Counted from the stretch's first letter, positions 1-6,927 are shown. The stretch is 29,745 nucleotides of DNA from DASRBO01 sp035653595 (GCA_035653595.1 DASRBO010000118.1:1-29745), one strand, 5' to 3'. The notes: generated by a model not told the origin, from the sequence alone. Numbers and translations: made by a program.

Positions 1-1
1 C

Positions 2-211
2 AAGGGATCGCACCCCCGTGCGATCTTCTGCGCCACCTGCGGCAGGGAGCTGGTGCCTGGTTCGCTAAGGAGCGTTCGGTTCCAGGGCTTCACTGGGCCG
101 GCGTCCCTCAATACCGGCGTCGAGGCGTTCTGGCACACCGGCGACCCGGATCACGTCTCCCCAGATCCTGTCAAGCGTGAACGGGCCAAACGGCGGCCCG
201 TGCCCAAGTAG
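2..211 (+). CDS. C-terminal part of a zinc-ribbon-like phage protein (5' end outside window)
   Basis: An open frame enters from the left edge and stops at TAG 209-211, giving 69 residues. Near its start it carries CATCGREL, a CxxCG knuckle typical of half of a zinc ribbon. The last dozen residues are strongly basic (KRERAKRRP). A small nucleic-acid-binding protein is a reasonable guess, but the family is not recognisable from this fragment. The 440-base control region follows directly, so this looks like the last gene of an upstream transcription unit. Confidence 0.55.
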   Translation, partial: KGSHPRAIFCATCGRELVPGSLRSVRFQGFTGPASLNTGVEAFWHTGDPDHVSPDPVKRERAKRRPVPK

Positions 212-234
212 CTAGTCATCTTCAAGCGGGTTGC

Positions 235-264
235 TTGACACACCGTACGAATCGGGCCTAGCGT
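235..264 (+). promoter_or_regulatory. Candidate sigma70-type promoter (TTGACA-N18-TAGCGT)
   Basis: A perfect -35 box TTGACA lies at 235-240. A TANNNT-type -10 box, TAGCGT, lies at 259-264 after 18 bases. It reads towards the HTH gene at 654 and would leave a roughly 380-base structured leader. Confidence 0.45.
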
Positions 265-305
265 TAGGGATGTCACATCTAGTCCCATTGGACCGGTAGG
301 AAATT

Positions 306-373
306 GGTCCTCTTGACAGTGGCGGCCTGACGACCCTTAGTGGTACAACATCATCAAGAGGTCCTCTTGGCAG
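306..373. promoter_or_regulatory. Candidate operator pair: direct repeat over a -35 box plus 15-base palindrome
   Basis: GGTCCTCTTGACAG (306-319) recurs as GGTCCTCTTGGCAG (360-373), 13 of 14 bases alike. The first copy contains a perfect TTGACA (313-318), which could be the -35 of a second promoter with a weak TTAGTG-like -10 near 337-342. The second copy forms the right arm of the perfect palindrome CAAGAGGTCCTCTTG (355-369). A repressor bound at the first copy would block RNA polymerase. The repressor is not identified; the three-HTH protein starting at 654 is one candidate. Confidence 0.4.
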
Positions 374-491
374 GCCCTCAAGGAGTGGGATTGACGGGGT
401 ACGGCGGAACGGCGGTGGGACCAGGTGTCCGGGTGTCACTAGTGCTTCGTACAGTGACGTTCACGTAGGACAACCCCCACGAAACAAAGAA

Positions 492-517
492 GGTCCCGGG
501 GCTGCAACCCCGGGACC
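492..517 (-). terminator. Strong GC hairpin, terminator-like for minus-strand transcription
   Basis: GGTCCCGGGG (492-501) and CCCCGGGACC (508-517) form a perfect 10-bp stem with a 6-base loop. On the minus strand the stem is followed by a T-rich run (TTCTTTGTTT, from plus 481-491), as at an intrinsic terminator. On the plus strand there is no T-run. No minus-strand gene is visible to its right in the phage part, so it may instead insulate the control region or fold within a plus-strand leader RNA. Confidence 0.5.
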
Positions 518-625
518 CTCACCCACGAGGGTTAGGTAGGCACCAGTTCCCTCTGCTGTGCAGGATACAGGCTCCAGGCACTCGGAGCCAGTAGGGCCAT
601 TGGTCACATCCTGAGGTCTGGTTCT

Positions 626-654
626 ACCTGCCCTCCCAAACGAGGGAGGCAGGT
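626..654 (+). promoter_or_regulatory. Hairpin covering the ribosome binding site and start of the first early gene
   Basis: ACCTG (626-630) pairs with CAGGT (650-654), and CCTCCC (632-637) pairs with GGGAGG (644-649), leaving one bulged C and a 6-base loop. The right arm contains the GGGAGG Shine-Dalgarno sequence and the first base of the TTG start codon. Folding would hide the translation start, so control at translation is plausible. Confidence 0.45.
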
Positions 655-1328
655 TGACAGGCACTTGGCAGGACTCCTGGGAGTCTCAGGAGGCGATCCG
701 CCGGCTTGGCGGGGTGCAGGAGGCGCTGGCCGACCCGGTCACCTTCCTGGAGATGCTGGGCCAGGTCATCGAGGAGGCCGGCGCCCTCCGTGCGTACCTG
801 GGTGAGCGTGGCTACACGCTGGGCCAGGTCACTGACCTGATGGCCGAGGTGGCGGACCTGAGGGACGCCGCCGACGTCACCAACAAGGGCAACGGCGAGG
901 ACCCCAACGACTCCCGCATTCGGGAGATCGTGCGTGAGCTGTGGTGCCGTGGGTTCGACTCGGACCAGATCTGCCGCATGCTGCAGCTCCCGTCCGAGCA
1001 GATCGCCGGGTGCCGGGTCACCAAGATCGACCCCAAGGCCAGGGAGGTCGTGCGGCTGCACGCCCAGGGCCTGACCGTGTACCAGATCGCCGAGCGGCTC
1101 GACGTCCACCGGTGGTCCGTGATGAAGCACCTGCGGCGTGCGGGCCTCACCCCGAACGCCAGCAGCGACAACAGGGCCGGTGCCGCCCTGCGGGCACGCA
1201 TCGTGAGCCTGCGTGCCGACGGCGCCGACTATCCGACGATCCGGGCCAAGACCGGGGCCAGCACCAACCAGATCCGCAACGCCCTGCGCCGTGCCCGTGA
1301 GAAGGGACTCCTGGAGGCGTCCGCATGA
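654..1328 (+). CDS. Multi-HTH DNA-binding protein, probable phage regulator
   Basis: This 224-residue protein starts at TTG, five bases after a strong Shine-Dalgarno (GGGAGG, 644-649). The N-terminal 75 residues look helical. Three helix-turn-helix-like units follow, at about 88-125, 130-163 and 180-218. The second (VVRLHAQGLTVYQIAERLDV) resembles the resolvase/Hin-type HTH, and the third has a similar spacing. Repeated HTH units suggest a protein that binds extended or repeated DNA sites. As the first gene after the control region it could be a transcription regulator of the early operon or a replication-origin-binding protein; I cannot decide between them. A perfect palindrome GACTCC-TG-GGAGTC (672-685) inside its 5' end might be an autoregulatory site. 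Confidence 0.65.
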   Translation: MTGTWQDSWESQEAIRRLGGVQEALADPVTFLEMLGQVIEEAGALRAYLGERGYTLGQVTDLMAEVADLRDAADVTNKGNGEDPNDSRIREIVRELWCRGFDSDQICRMLQLPSEQIAGCRVTKIDPKAREVVRLHAQGLTVYQIAERLDVHRWSVMKHLRRAGLTPNASSDNRAGAALRARIVSLRADGADYPTIRAKTGASTNQIRNALRRAREKGLLEASA

Positions 1329-1405
1329 CCGCTCTCGTCCTGCTCGTCTGCGTGACGTACCTGCTCTGGTACGCCACGGTGATGCTCTCGGAGGACCCTG
1401 AGTGA
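1325..1405 (+). CDS. 26-residue single-pass membrane microprotein
   Basis: ATG 1325 overlaps the previous TGA (ATGA) and the frame ends at TGA 1403-1405, which in turn overlaps the next GTG. The peptide is almost entirely one hydrophobic helix (TALVLLVCVTYLLWYATVM) followed by an acidic tail SEDPE. Exact overlap on both sides argues for a real gene. The function is unknown; two similar microproteins occur later in the same gene chain. Confidence 0.55.
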   Translation: MTALVLLVCVTYLLWYATVMLSEDPE

Positions 1406-1584
1406 CCGCTGTCAAGGAAGAGGACCGCTACCAGGTCATCGAGCACAACTACGGGCAGCAGCCCCGACCCGTGTTCTCCAGCTCGTCCAAGAAGATGTGC
1501 GAGAAGGTCGCCGACAAGGGCAACAAGCTGCGGAAGCCGGACGAGCGGTACCCGGCCTACGAGGTACGGGACCGGTTCGCATGA
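1402..1584 (+). CDS. Small hypothetical phage protein (60 aa)
   Basis: GTG 1402 overlaps the preceding stop (GTGA), and the stop overlaps the next ATG. The protein is charged and soluble, with a serine run near the centre (FSSSSKKMCEKVADK) and a basic, lysine-rich second half. I recognise no family. The gene is supported by its place in an uninterrupted chain of overlapping genes. Confidence 0.5.
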   Translation: MTAVKEEDRYQVIEHNYGQQPRPVFSSSSKKMCEKVADKGNKLRKPDERYPAYEVRDRFA

Positions 1585-1808
1585 GCGCCGGCCCCATCGA
1601 GAACATCTACCTGCTGGACGGCGAGGAGCGTTTCGCTCCTCCCGAGTGTCCGGTACTGGAGCTGGGCGTCGTCGGAGACGACGTCTTCCTCGCCATCGGC
1701 GAGTGGGAGTCCACCTACGACGTTCGCTCGTTCAAGGCCGAGGCCCAGTTCAGGATCAAGACCAAGGACCTGGTCAAGGTCCTCACGTTCTTGGACCAGA
1801 ACAGGTGA
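1581..1808 (+). CDS. Small hypothetical phage protein (75 aa)
   Basis: The frame is open further upstream, but ATG 1581 gives the usual ATGA overlap with the previous gene and is the preferred start. The protein is acidic in its first half (LLDGEERFAPPECPVLELG) and ends with a short amphipathic helix (KTKDLVKVLTFLDQN). It is probably a small alpha/beta domain. No family is recognised. Confidence 0.5.
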   Translation: MSAGPIENIYLLDGEERFAPPECPVLELGVVGDDVFLAIGEWESTYDVRSFKAEAQFRIKTKDLVKVLTFLDQNR

Positions 1809-1957
1809 CCCGGTTGGAGAAGGCCAAGGCGGCCCTGGAGGAGGCGAAGCGGACCTACTCGCCCGAGCTGCAGGACCAGCTCATCCTCATCGCCATCGCA
1901 CAGGGCTCTATCGCTGCCGCTGAGTCGCTGCAGGAGATCTCCCGGAGGCTCGGGTGA
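1805..1957 (+). CDS. Small helical hypothetical protein (50 aa)
   Basis: GTG 1805 overlaps the previous TGA. The protein is alanine/glutamate-rich and looks like two amphipathic helices (LEKAKAALEEAKRTY, then LILIAIAQGSIAAAESLQEISRRLG). Such peptides often act as adaptors or oligomerisation modules, but nothing specific can be said. Its stop overlaps the start of the nuclease gene, so the two are likely translated together. Confidence 0.45.
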   Translation: MTRLEKAKAALEEAKRTYSPELQDQLILIAIAQGSIAAAESLQEISRRLG

Positions 1958-2757
1958 CAGAGACCGAGCAGAAGCAGAAGCGCATGCGGCAGAGCCTGAT
2001 GGGCTCGGCCGACATCTGTCTCAAGCGTGCCGGCTACGACCTGGTCGGTGATGACAAGAACACCTCTGAGTCACGCATCGTGGGTACTGCGTATCACGGC
2101 GGCCTGGAGGCGTACTACAGGATGCGCTGGTGGGGCCAGCGTCCCACCTGGGACGACGCCCGCACGGGCGCCCTGAACGCCTTCGTCAACGAGCGGGACC
2201 TGTACCAGTTCTCGGCCTGGGACACGAGTCAGGAAGAGGCTTGGGACAAGGTCGAGGGCATGCTGCGTGCCTACATCGACAACGGGCACGCATGGCCCGA
2301 GGACCACCGGGTCCTGGCCGTGGAGCAGCCGTTCGACCTTCCGCTGGTCGACGGCTGGCTCCTGCACGGGACCATCGACCTGGTGATCGCTGACCCGGCC
2401 GGCAACGTGATCCTGGAGGATCACAAGACGGCCAAGCGCAAGTGGCCCAGGGAGAAGGGCGCCGCCCGCAAGAGCAACCAGGCCGTGGTCTACAGCTACG
2501 CCTGGCAGCGCCTAACGGGCCAGGAGGCGACCGGGTTCACGTTCGCCGTGATGACCCACAGGGGCGAGTTCGAGCGGCGCTGGACCAAGGCCACGCCGCA
2601 CATGATCGACGAGATCCTCAAGAAGGCTTGGACGCTCACCGTCCTGCTGCAGTTGCCCGTTGAGCAGCTCCCGCCGACCACGGACCACAACCTCTGCAGT
2701 GCTGCGTACTGCGACCACTGGGACCGCTGCCCGATGGGCGCTGCGGCGTCCTACTAG
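1954..2757 (+). CDS. Cas4/RecB-like PD-(D/E)XK nuclease with iron-sulphur cysteines
   Basis: This 267-residue protein has the core signature of RecB/Cas4-type exonucleases: His48 in GTAYHGGLE, Asp142 in HGTIDLVIAD, Asp156 and Lys158 in LEDHKTAK, and the downstream Gln176/Tyr180 (QAVVYSY). Cys22 near the N terminus and Cys248, Cys253 and Cys259 near the C terminus match the split four-cysteine arrangement that holds a 4Fe-4S cluster in Cas4 and AddB nucleases. Many actinobacteriophages carry such enzymes beside replication genes for end processing and recombination. No cas1, cas2 or repeat array is nearby, so a CRISPR adaptation role is unlikely here. GTG 1954 overlaps the previous stop. Confidence 0.85.
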   Translation: MTETEQKQKRMRQSLMGSADICLKRAGYDLVGDDKNTSESRIVGTAYHGGLEAYYRMRWWGQRPTWDDARTGALNAFVNERDLYQFSAWDTSQEEAWDKVEGMLRAYIDNGHAWPEDHRVLAVEQPFDLPLVDGWLLHGTIDLVIADPAGNVILEDHKTAKRKWPREKGAARKSNQAVVYSYAWQRLTGQEATGFTFAVMTHRGEFERRWTKATPHMIDEILKKAWTLTVLLQLPVEQLPPTTDHNLCSAAYCDHWDRCPMGAAASY

Positions 2758-2816
2758 GCGTGTCCCACCGACACCACTGCTCGGTACAAAGAGCATGACC
2801 ACAGGAGGCAACCCCG

Positions 2817-3323
2817 TTGGACCGTGAACTGTCCATCATCGCCCAGAACGCCGGCACCACGGCGGCCAGCCTGATCGGGAAGTTCTACCCCGACGAGCTG
2901 ACCGTCGACATGCTCGACGAGTTCCTGGGCACCTACGACGTGATCCGTGCCCACGTCTTCAACGGCACCATCGAGCTGGCCGGCGTCGAGCTGGTGAAGC
3001 AGACCTTCCCCGGAGCTGTTGAGGTGCAGGCGCCTGTGGCGCCGGCCGAGCCCTTCCCCGTGGCCGAGGCGCAGATCATCCCGCACCCGTCCACGCAGCA
3101 GGCTCCTCCCCCGCCGCCCGCACCGCAGCAGAACACCGGGGCCACCCCGATCTGCCCGAAGTGCGGCGGTGAGATGTGGGACAACCGTGGCGACAACAAC
3201 CGGCGCCGTGCCGGCGGCTTCAAGCTGTCGAACGACTTCAAGTGCCGGGACAAGGCGTGCGGTGGCGTCATCTGGCCGGCCGACTACCAGCGGTTCGCCA
3301 AGAACCCGCCGGAGCCCAGGTAA
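2817..3323 (+). CDS. Phage protein with proline-rich linker and C-terminal zinc ribbon
   Basis: The gene starts at TTG 2817, eight bases after AGGAGG (2803-2808), after a 59-base gap, so translation restarts here. The 168-residue protein has a helical N-terminal domain (about 1-70), a proline/alanine linker including APPPPPAPQQ (about 70-110), and a C-terminal zinc ribbon with CPKCGG and, about 28 residues on, CRDKAC followed by GGVIWP. Related ribbons are found on small phage proteins in replication modules. Its position between the nuclease and the helicase suggests single-strand DNA handling or loading, but this is inferred from context only. Confidence 0.6.
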   Translation: MDRELSIIAQNAGTTAASLIGKFYPDELTVDMLDEFLGTYDVIRAHVFNGTIELAGVELVKQTFPGAVEVQAPVAPAEPFPVAEAQIIPHPSTQQAPPPPPAPQQNTGATPICPKCGGEMWDNRGDNNRRRAGGFKLSNDFKCRDKACGGVIWPADYQRFAKNPPEPR

Positions 3324-3643
3324 TGGGCGCCTTTGACTTCCTGGGTGAGGCCCCTGGGCCCGCCCAGGAGCCGACCAAGGCGGCGTCCCAGCCGCTCGTT
3401 GTGGAGCGGTGGGCCCTGGTCCGGGCCGACCTGGAGCTGGAGCCCGAGGCGGCCGATGCCTACATCGCCGCCCTGCCGGCGGGAACGCCGGCCCTGCTGT
3501 GGCCCTGCAACGGGCACCAGCACGTCGCCATTCTCGACGTGGCCGAGGGCATGGTGCCGGAGGACGTGGCGCTGACCCACGTCGTGCAGTCGGCCCTGTT
3601 CGCCGGTGCCCGGCTCCTGCAGCGGGAGGATGACGGCGCTTGA
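3323..3643 (+). CDS. Hypothetical phage protein (106 aa) preceding the helicase
   Basis: ATG 3323 shares its A with the preceding TAA. The frame is open earlier, but the overlap favours this start. The N terminus is short and flexible (MGAFDFLGEAPGPAQEP). The remainder looks like a compact alpha/beta domain. No catalytic motif is visible. The stop overlaps the TTG of the helicase gene, so a helicase-associated role is possible but unproven. Confidence 0.5.
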   Translation: MGAFDFLGEAPGPAQEPTKAASQPLVVERWALVRADLELEPEAADAYIAALPAGTPALLWPCNGHQHVAILDVAEGMVPEDVALTHVVQSALFAGARLLQREDDGA

Positions 3644-4563
3644 GCACCGACGCCCGGACGCTGTACCGGCCCCTGTCGTCCACGGTCAAGGAGTACGTGA
3701 CCTGGGCGACGTCGGACCACCCCCGTGTCGGGACCGGGCTGCCGATCCTGGACAGCCGGACCAACGGGGGAGCCGCTGCCGGCGAGGTGATCCTGTTCCA
3801 GGCCCGTAGCCAGGTCGGTAAGACGGCCGTGGCCGGCAACGTGATCTGCCACAACAAGGGCCTGCCCACGGTGATGTTCTCCCTGGAGATGCACGGGCGC
3901 TACATCGCCAAGCGCCTGGCGGCGATCTACAACCAGGTCGGGACCGGGGACTTGGAGCGGGAGCTGCAGACCACGGGCCGCTCCGCTGCCCTGGCCAAGC
4001 TGGTGGAGGACTTCCCTTACCTGGCCATCGTCGACAAGCCGGCGCTGTCGATCCGGGACATGGGGGCGGCCCTGGACGTCATCGAGGACGTCTGGGGCCA
4101 GAAGGTCGGCCTCATCGTGGTCGACTACCTGGAGCTGATCGGCGGCACGCCTTCCCTCAATGCCGTCGAGAAGGTCGACGGTGTCGCCCGCAAGTTCAAG
4201 GACTTCACCCGTGAGCGGGACGCTGCCAGCCTCCTGCTGCACCAGGTGGGCCGGGGCGAGGGCGGCGCTGGCGCCGAGCCCCTGTCCCTGGAGTCGGGAC
4301 GCTACGGGGGCGAGACCCAGGCCGACTACGTGCTCGGGGCCTACCGGCCCTGCCTGCGGAAGGGCATCACCCAGGCCGAGTACATGGACGAGCGGTGGCA
4401 CATCTACTTCCAGTTCCTCAAGACCAGGGGCGGTGACGAGATCCACCCGGCCGGGGAGCTGTACGAGTTCAACCCGTTCACGCTGAGGATCCAGCCCTGG
4501 CGCTACCGCCAGGCCGATCTCGGGCTGACGCCCGAGCCGGCCCAGGACGAGGAGCCGTTCTGA
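3640..4563 (+). CDS. DnaB-like replicative helicase (RecA-fold domain only)
   Basis: This 307-residue protein carries the DnaB-type ATPase core: a Walker A-like loop ARSQVGKT (55-62), the DnaB motif FSLEM (80-84), a Walker B strand LIVVDYLEL (Asp162) and the HQVGRG sensor (His201-Gln202), then ESGRYGGETQADYVL, like the DnaB motif 4 segment. The first glycine of the canonical Walker A is Ala55. It lacks the N-terminal primase-interaction domain of bacterial DnaB, as is usual in phage versions. It would unwind the phage replication fork with the primase encoded two genes later. TTG 3640 overlaps the previous stop. Confidence 0.85.
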   Translation: MSTDARTLYRPLSSTVKEYVTWATSDHPRVGTGLPILDSRTNGGAAAGEVILFQARSQVGKTAVAGNVICHNKGLPTVMFSLEMHGRYIAKRLAAIYNQVGTGDLERELQTTGRSAALAKLVEDFPYLAIVDKPALSIRDMGAALDVIEDVWGQKVGLIVVDYLELIGGTPSLNAVEKVDGVARKFKDFTRERDAASLLLHQVGRGEGGAGAEPLSLESGRYGGETQADYVLGAYRPCLRKGITQAEYMDERWHIYFQFLKTRGGDEIHPAGELYEFNPFTLRIQPWRYRQADLGLTPEPAQDEEPF

Positions 4564-4757
4564 TGGACCGGTTCCAGGTGCGGTTCGTGTCCGACTTCGA
4601 GAACAGGGTGGAGGCTGCCGCCCCCACGTTCGCCGAGGCCATGGCTCGTGCCCGCCGGCTGCTCCCCCTGAACCAGACGAGCGCCGCTCGGGTCGAGATC
4701 TGGGACGGCGGTCGCAGGATCTGCGGCCTGGGCTCCGACGGGCTGATGGTGCCGTGA
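4563..4757 (+). CDS. Small hypothetical protein between helicase and primase (64 aa)
   Basis: ATG 4563 shares its A with the helicase stop, and the stop overlaps the primase GTG. The protein resembles a small beta-alpha-beta domain: strand (FQVRFVSDF), helix (TFAEAMARARRLLPL), then two strands (RVEIWDGGRRICGLG). Its fixed place between helicase and primase suggests a replisome accessory factor; this is inferred. Confidence 0.5.
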   Translation: MDRFQVRFVSDFENRVEAAAPTFAEAMARARRLLPLNQTSAARVEIWDGGRRICGLGSDGLMVP

Positions 4758-5608
4758 GCCTACCCTCCATGTACGAGGTGCTGGAGCTGTTCGAGATCGA
4801 CGCTCCCGCACGCATCCCCGGCCACATCCTGTGCCTGCGGCACGAGGAGGACACCCCCTCTCTGTGCATATACGAGGACGGCTTCTACGCCTACTGCTGT
4901 GGCCAGGGCGGCTCGGTGATCGACTTCGTGATGTTCGTCAAGGGCTGCAGCTTCCGGGAGGCCATGGTGCTCCTGGAGCAGGACTGGGACGGCGAACGGA
5001 TCGACCGCCCGGCCCGTAGGGAGCCGGAGCCGGTCGACCTGACGGCGCAGTTCGAGTCCGAAGCGAGGTGGGGCAACGGGCTGGACGTCCGCGCCTACGT
5101 CCGGCGCACTTGGCCCCACCTGTCCTGGGACCAGCTCTTCAACTGGGGCGTCCGTGCCGGACGCAACAGCCTTCTGATCCCGCACTACGACTCACTGGGC
5201 CGCATAGTCGGGGTAAAGGTGCGGAGCCTGAGCACGGGTCAGAAGCGGGCCTTTCCGGGCAGCACCTTCCCCCACCTTTACCTGGTCTACAACCCGCCGG
5301 AAGGCAACTCGGCATGGCTCGTTGAGGGAGAGTCCGACACCTGGACCATGACCATGGCGCATCCCGATTCGGACGTCTACGGGCTCCCGTCCGGCGCCAA
5401 CACCTGGCGCCCGGCGTACCGGGACCAGCTCTTCAAGTACCAGACCGTCTGGGTTGCGCTCGACAGCGACGACGCCGGCCACAAGGCGTCCGACCGCATC
5501 GTGGCCGACCTGCGAAAGCACGCCCGGCACGACACTGAGATCCATGCCATCTGGCCAGTGGGGGCCAAGGATTGGACGGAGCTGGCCGTGATGGGAGTGC
5601 TGTTGTGA
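4754..5608 (+). CDS. DnaG-like phage primase (zinc finger plus TOPRIM)
   Basis: This 284-residue protein has an N-terminal zinc-binding domain of the CHC2 type (CLRH at 27-30, EDGFYAYCCGQGGSVIDFVM at 41-60) and a C-terminal TOPRIM domain with the catalytic Glu191 in LVEGESD and the DxD motif in ALDSDDAG (Asp237/Asp239). It would make RNA primers for the fork opened by the adjacent helicase. The zinc site is unusual: the normal CxxC second half appears as adjacent Cys48-Cys49. At under 300 residues it is shorter than cellular DnaG, as in many phages. GTG 4754 overlaps the previous stop. Confidence 0.85.
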   Translation: MSLPSMYEVLELFEIDAPARIPGHILCLRHEEDTPSLCIYEDGFYAYCCGQGGSVIDFVMFVKGCSFREAMVLLEQDWDGERIDRPARREPEPVDLTAQFESEARWGNGLDVRAYVRRTWPHLSWDQLFNWGVRAGRNSLLIPHYDSLGRIVGVKVRSLSTGQKRAFPGSTFPHLYLVYNPPEGNSAWLVEGESDTWTMTMAHPDSDVYGLPSGANTWRPAYRDQLFKYQTVWVALDSDDAGHKASDRIVADLRKHARHDTEIHAIWPVGAKDWTELAVMGVLL

Positions 5609-5949
5609 GCAGGCAGCGTTCCAAAGGAACCCGCTGGGAGACCGAGCTGCTGAACCGGCTCGCCTGGGCGTTCCCGAACCACGTCATCACCAGGGCCGGC
5701 ACAACGCTCGGCGCCAACGACGAGGGGGACTTCGTCGGGGGCCCGTTCCCGCTGGAGGCCAAGAGCACCAAGACCCTGTGCATCCCGCTCTGGGTCCGCA
5801 AGCTGCGGGCCAAGGCGGTGACGCACCGCTGGGCCCTGCTGTGGCACGGGGACCGGCGCACGGCCGACGGCCAGGGCCTGATGGTGGTCGACGTCGAGTT
5901 CGGCCTGGAGCTGCTCCGGTCGTGGGAGCTGGTGAACCATGCCGGCTGA
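5605..5949 (+). CDS. Holliday-junction-resolvase-like PD-(D/E)XK endonuclease
   Basis: GTG 5605 overlaps the primase stop (GTGA), giving 114 residues. The layout matches small Hjc/VSR-like nucleases: Gly-Thr-Arg-Trp-Glu12 in the first helix, Asp42 in NDEGDF, and the Glu51-Ala-Lys53 pair in FPLEAKSTK, followed by a helix-rich half. These are the expected metal-binding residues. The enzyme would cleave branched recombination or replication intermediates. Phage gene sets often pair it with a primase/helicase module, as here. A different structure-specific endonuclease of the same fold is possible. Confidence 0.75.
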   Translation: MSRQRSKGTRWETELLNRLAWAFPNHVITRAGTTLGANDEGDFVGGPFPLEAKSTKTLCIPLWVRKLRAKAVTHRWALLWHGDRRTADGQGLMVVDVEFGLELLRSWELVNHAG

Positions 5950-6124
5950 CGACAAGTACCAGCGGTACAACGCCTCGGAGAAGGGCAAGGCCCGGCACAA
6001 GCGGTACCGGGAGAGCCCCAAGGGCCGGGCATCCCGTGCTGAGCAGAACGCTCGATACCGCACCACGCTGGGGGGATTCCTCAGCGAGGTCCGCCACCAA
6101 GGCCGCCGACGGGAGGAAGCGTGA
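5939..6124 (+). CDS. Very basic small protein, possible DNA-binding (61 aa)
   Basis: The start ATG lies 11 bases inside the previous gene. The protein is rich in Lys and Arg (KGKARHKRYRESPKGRASRAEQ) and has no hydrophobic core visible beyond a short GGFLSEV segment. It may bind nucleic acid or act with the endonuclease that it overlaps. No family is recognised. Confidence 0.45.
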   Translation: MPADDKYQRYNASEKGKARHKRYRESPKGRASRAEQNARYRTTLGGFLSEVRHQGRRREEA

Positions 6125-6315
6125 ACCAGAAGACCGACATCGAGATGGAGCGTGAGCGGTTGATGAAGACCGTTCGCAAGGCCATTCGGCACAAGCACAG
6201 CCTGCTTGCCGACGCCGAGATCAACGAGATCCTCCCCGGGATCGTCGAGGAGTTCGAGAAGCGGGTCGCTGCCGGTCAGTCGTACCAGCTCGACATCGCC
6301 TCGGTGTTCGAGTGA
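6121..6315 (+). CDS. Small helical hypothetical protein (64 aa)
   Basis: GTG 6121 overlaps the previous TGA and the stop overlaps the next GTG. The peptide is charged and predicted helical (MERERLMKTVRKAIRHKH, then EINEILPGIVEEFEKRV). It precedes the exonuclease gene and might be an accessory peptide. No family is recognised. Confidence 0.45.
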   Translation: MNQKTDIEMERERLMKTVRKAIRHKHSLLADAEINEILPGIVEEFEKRVAAGQSYQLDIASVFE

Positions 6316-6908
6316 TCCGGTTCAAGGGCTCTGGCGCCCGGATCCTGGACTTCGACACGGAGGCCCGTCCCCTGTCGTGGTACGGCGGGGACTGGGTCAC
6401 CAAGGAGATCACGGCCGTGGCCGGCCAGTTCATCGGCGAGAAGAAGATGCACGCCTGGGTGCTTGGGCCCAAGACCACGACCGAGGAGATCCTGGAGGGC
6501 TTCCTCAAGCTGTACGAGAAGGCCGACATCGTCACGGGCCACTACATCCGGGGCTACGACCTTCCCGTCCTGAACGGGGCCCTGCTGGAGTTCGGGTACC
6601 CCGCCCTGGAGCCGAAGCTGACCCAGGACACCAAGCTGGACCTGGTCAAGTTCTCTGGCCTGTCCAAGTCCCAGGAGAACCTGGGCGCCCTCCTGGGCCT
6701 GGAGCACCCCAAGGTGCAGATGGACCAGGCCAAGTGGCGGGAGGCGAACCGCCTCACGCCTGCCGGGATCCGCCTCACCAGGGAGCGGGTCACCGGCGAC
6801 GTGCGACAGCACATCGAGCTTCGCTCCGTGCTGATCGAGAGGGGCCTGCTCGGCTCCCCGAAGCTCTGGAGCCCGCACCCCGTCACCTCTTCGTCCTACC
6901 ACCCGTAA
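6312..6908 (+). CDS. DnaQ-like 3'-5' exonuclease (DEDD, RNase H fold)
   Basis: In this 198-residue protein the first motif is ILDFDTEARP (Asp15-Thr-Glu17, Exo I), the second GHYIRGYDLPVLNG (Asp83, Exo II, in the NxxxFD position), and the third around TGDVRQHIEL (Asp163, Exo III). These are the DEDD metal ligands of DnaQ-like proofreading exonucleases. Stand-alone DnaQ-like exonucleases are common in actinobacteriophages, where they may proofread or degrade DNA ends. No polymerase gene is visible in the window. GTG 6312 overlaps the preceding stop. Confidence 0.75.
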   Translation: MIRFKGSGARILDFDTEARPLSWYGGDWVTKEITAVAGQFIGEKKMHAWVLGPKTTTEEILEGFLKLYEKADIVTGHYIRGYDLPVLNGALLEFGYPALEPKLTQDTKLDLVKFSGLSKSQENLGALLGLEHPKVQMDQAKWREANRLTPAGIRLTRERVTGDVRQHIELRSVLIERGLLGSPKLWSPHPVTSSSYHP

Positions 6909-6927
6909 ACCCACGAGAAAGGCACCC

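Larger units (their letters stand above)
212..653. promoter_or_regulatory. Phage control region: promoters, palindromes and hairpins, no gene
   Basis: This 442-base gap is the longest non-coding stretch in the window. It holds two TTGACA boxes (235-240, 313-318), a perfect 15-base palindrome (355-369), a direct repeat of GGTCCTCTTGRCAG (306-319 and 360-373), the palindrome CACTAGTG (437-444) inside a GTCACT/AGTGAC inverted repeat (435-440/453-458), a strong hairpin (492-517), a smaller hairpin GGCTCC/GGAGCC (570-575/584-589), and a hairpin over the ribosome binding site of the next gene. The short reading frames here show no coding character. The density of symmetric elements fits an early-promoter/operator region of a temperate phage; that role is inferred. 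Confidence 0.6.

Noticed and set aside
212..653. Short reading frames on the minus strand in the control region
   Set aside because: They cross strong hairpins and palindromes, are Pro/Arg-rich without hydrophobic patterning, and have no ribosome binding site.
1954..2757. CRISPR-Cas locus suggested by a Cas4-like protein
   Set aside because: No cas1, cas2, effector genes or spaced repeats are present. The flanking genes are phage replication genes.
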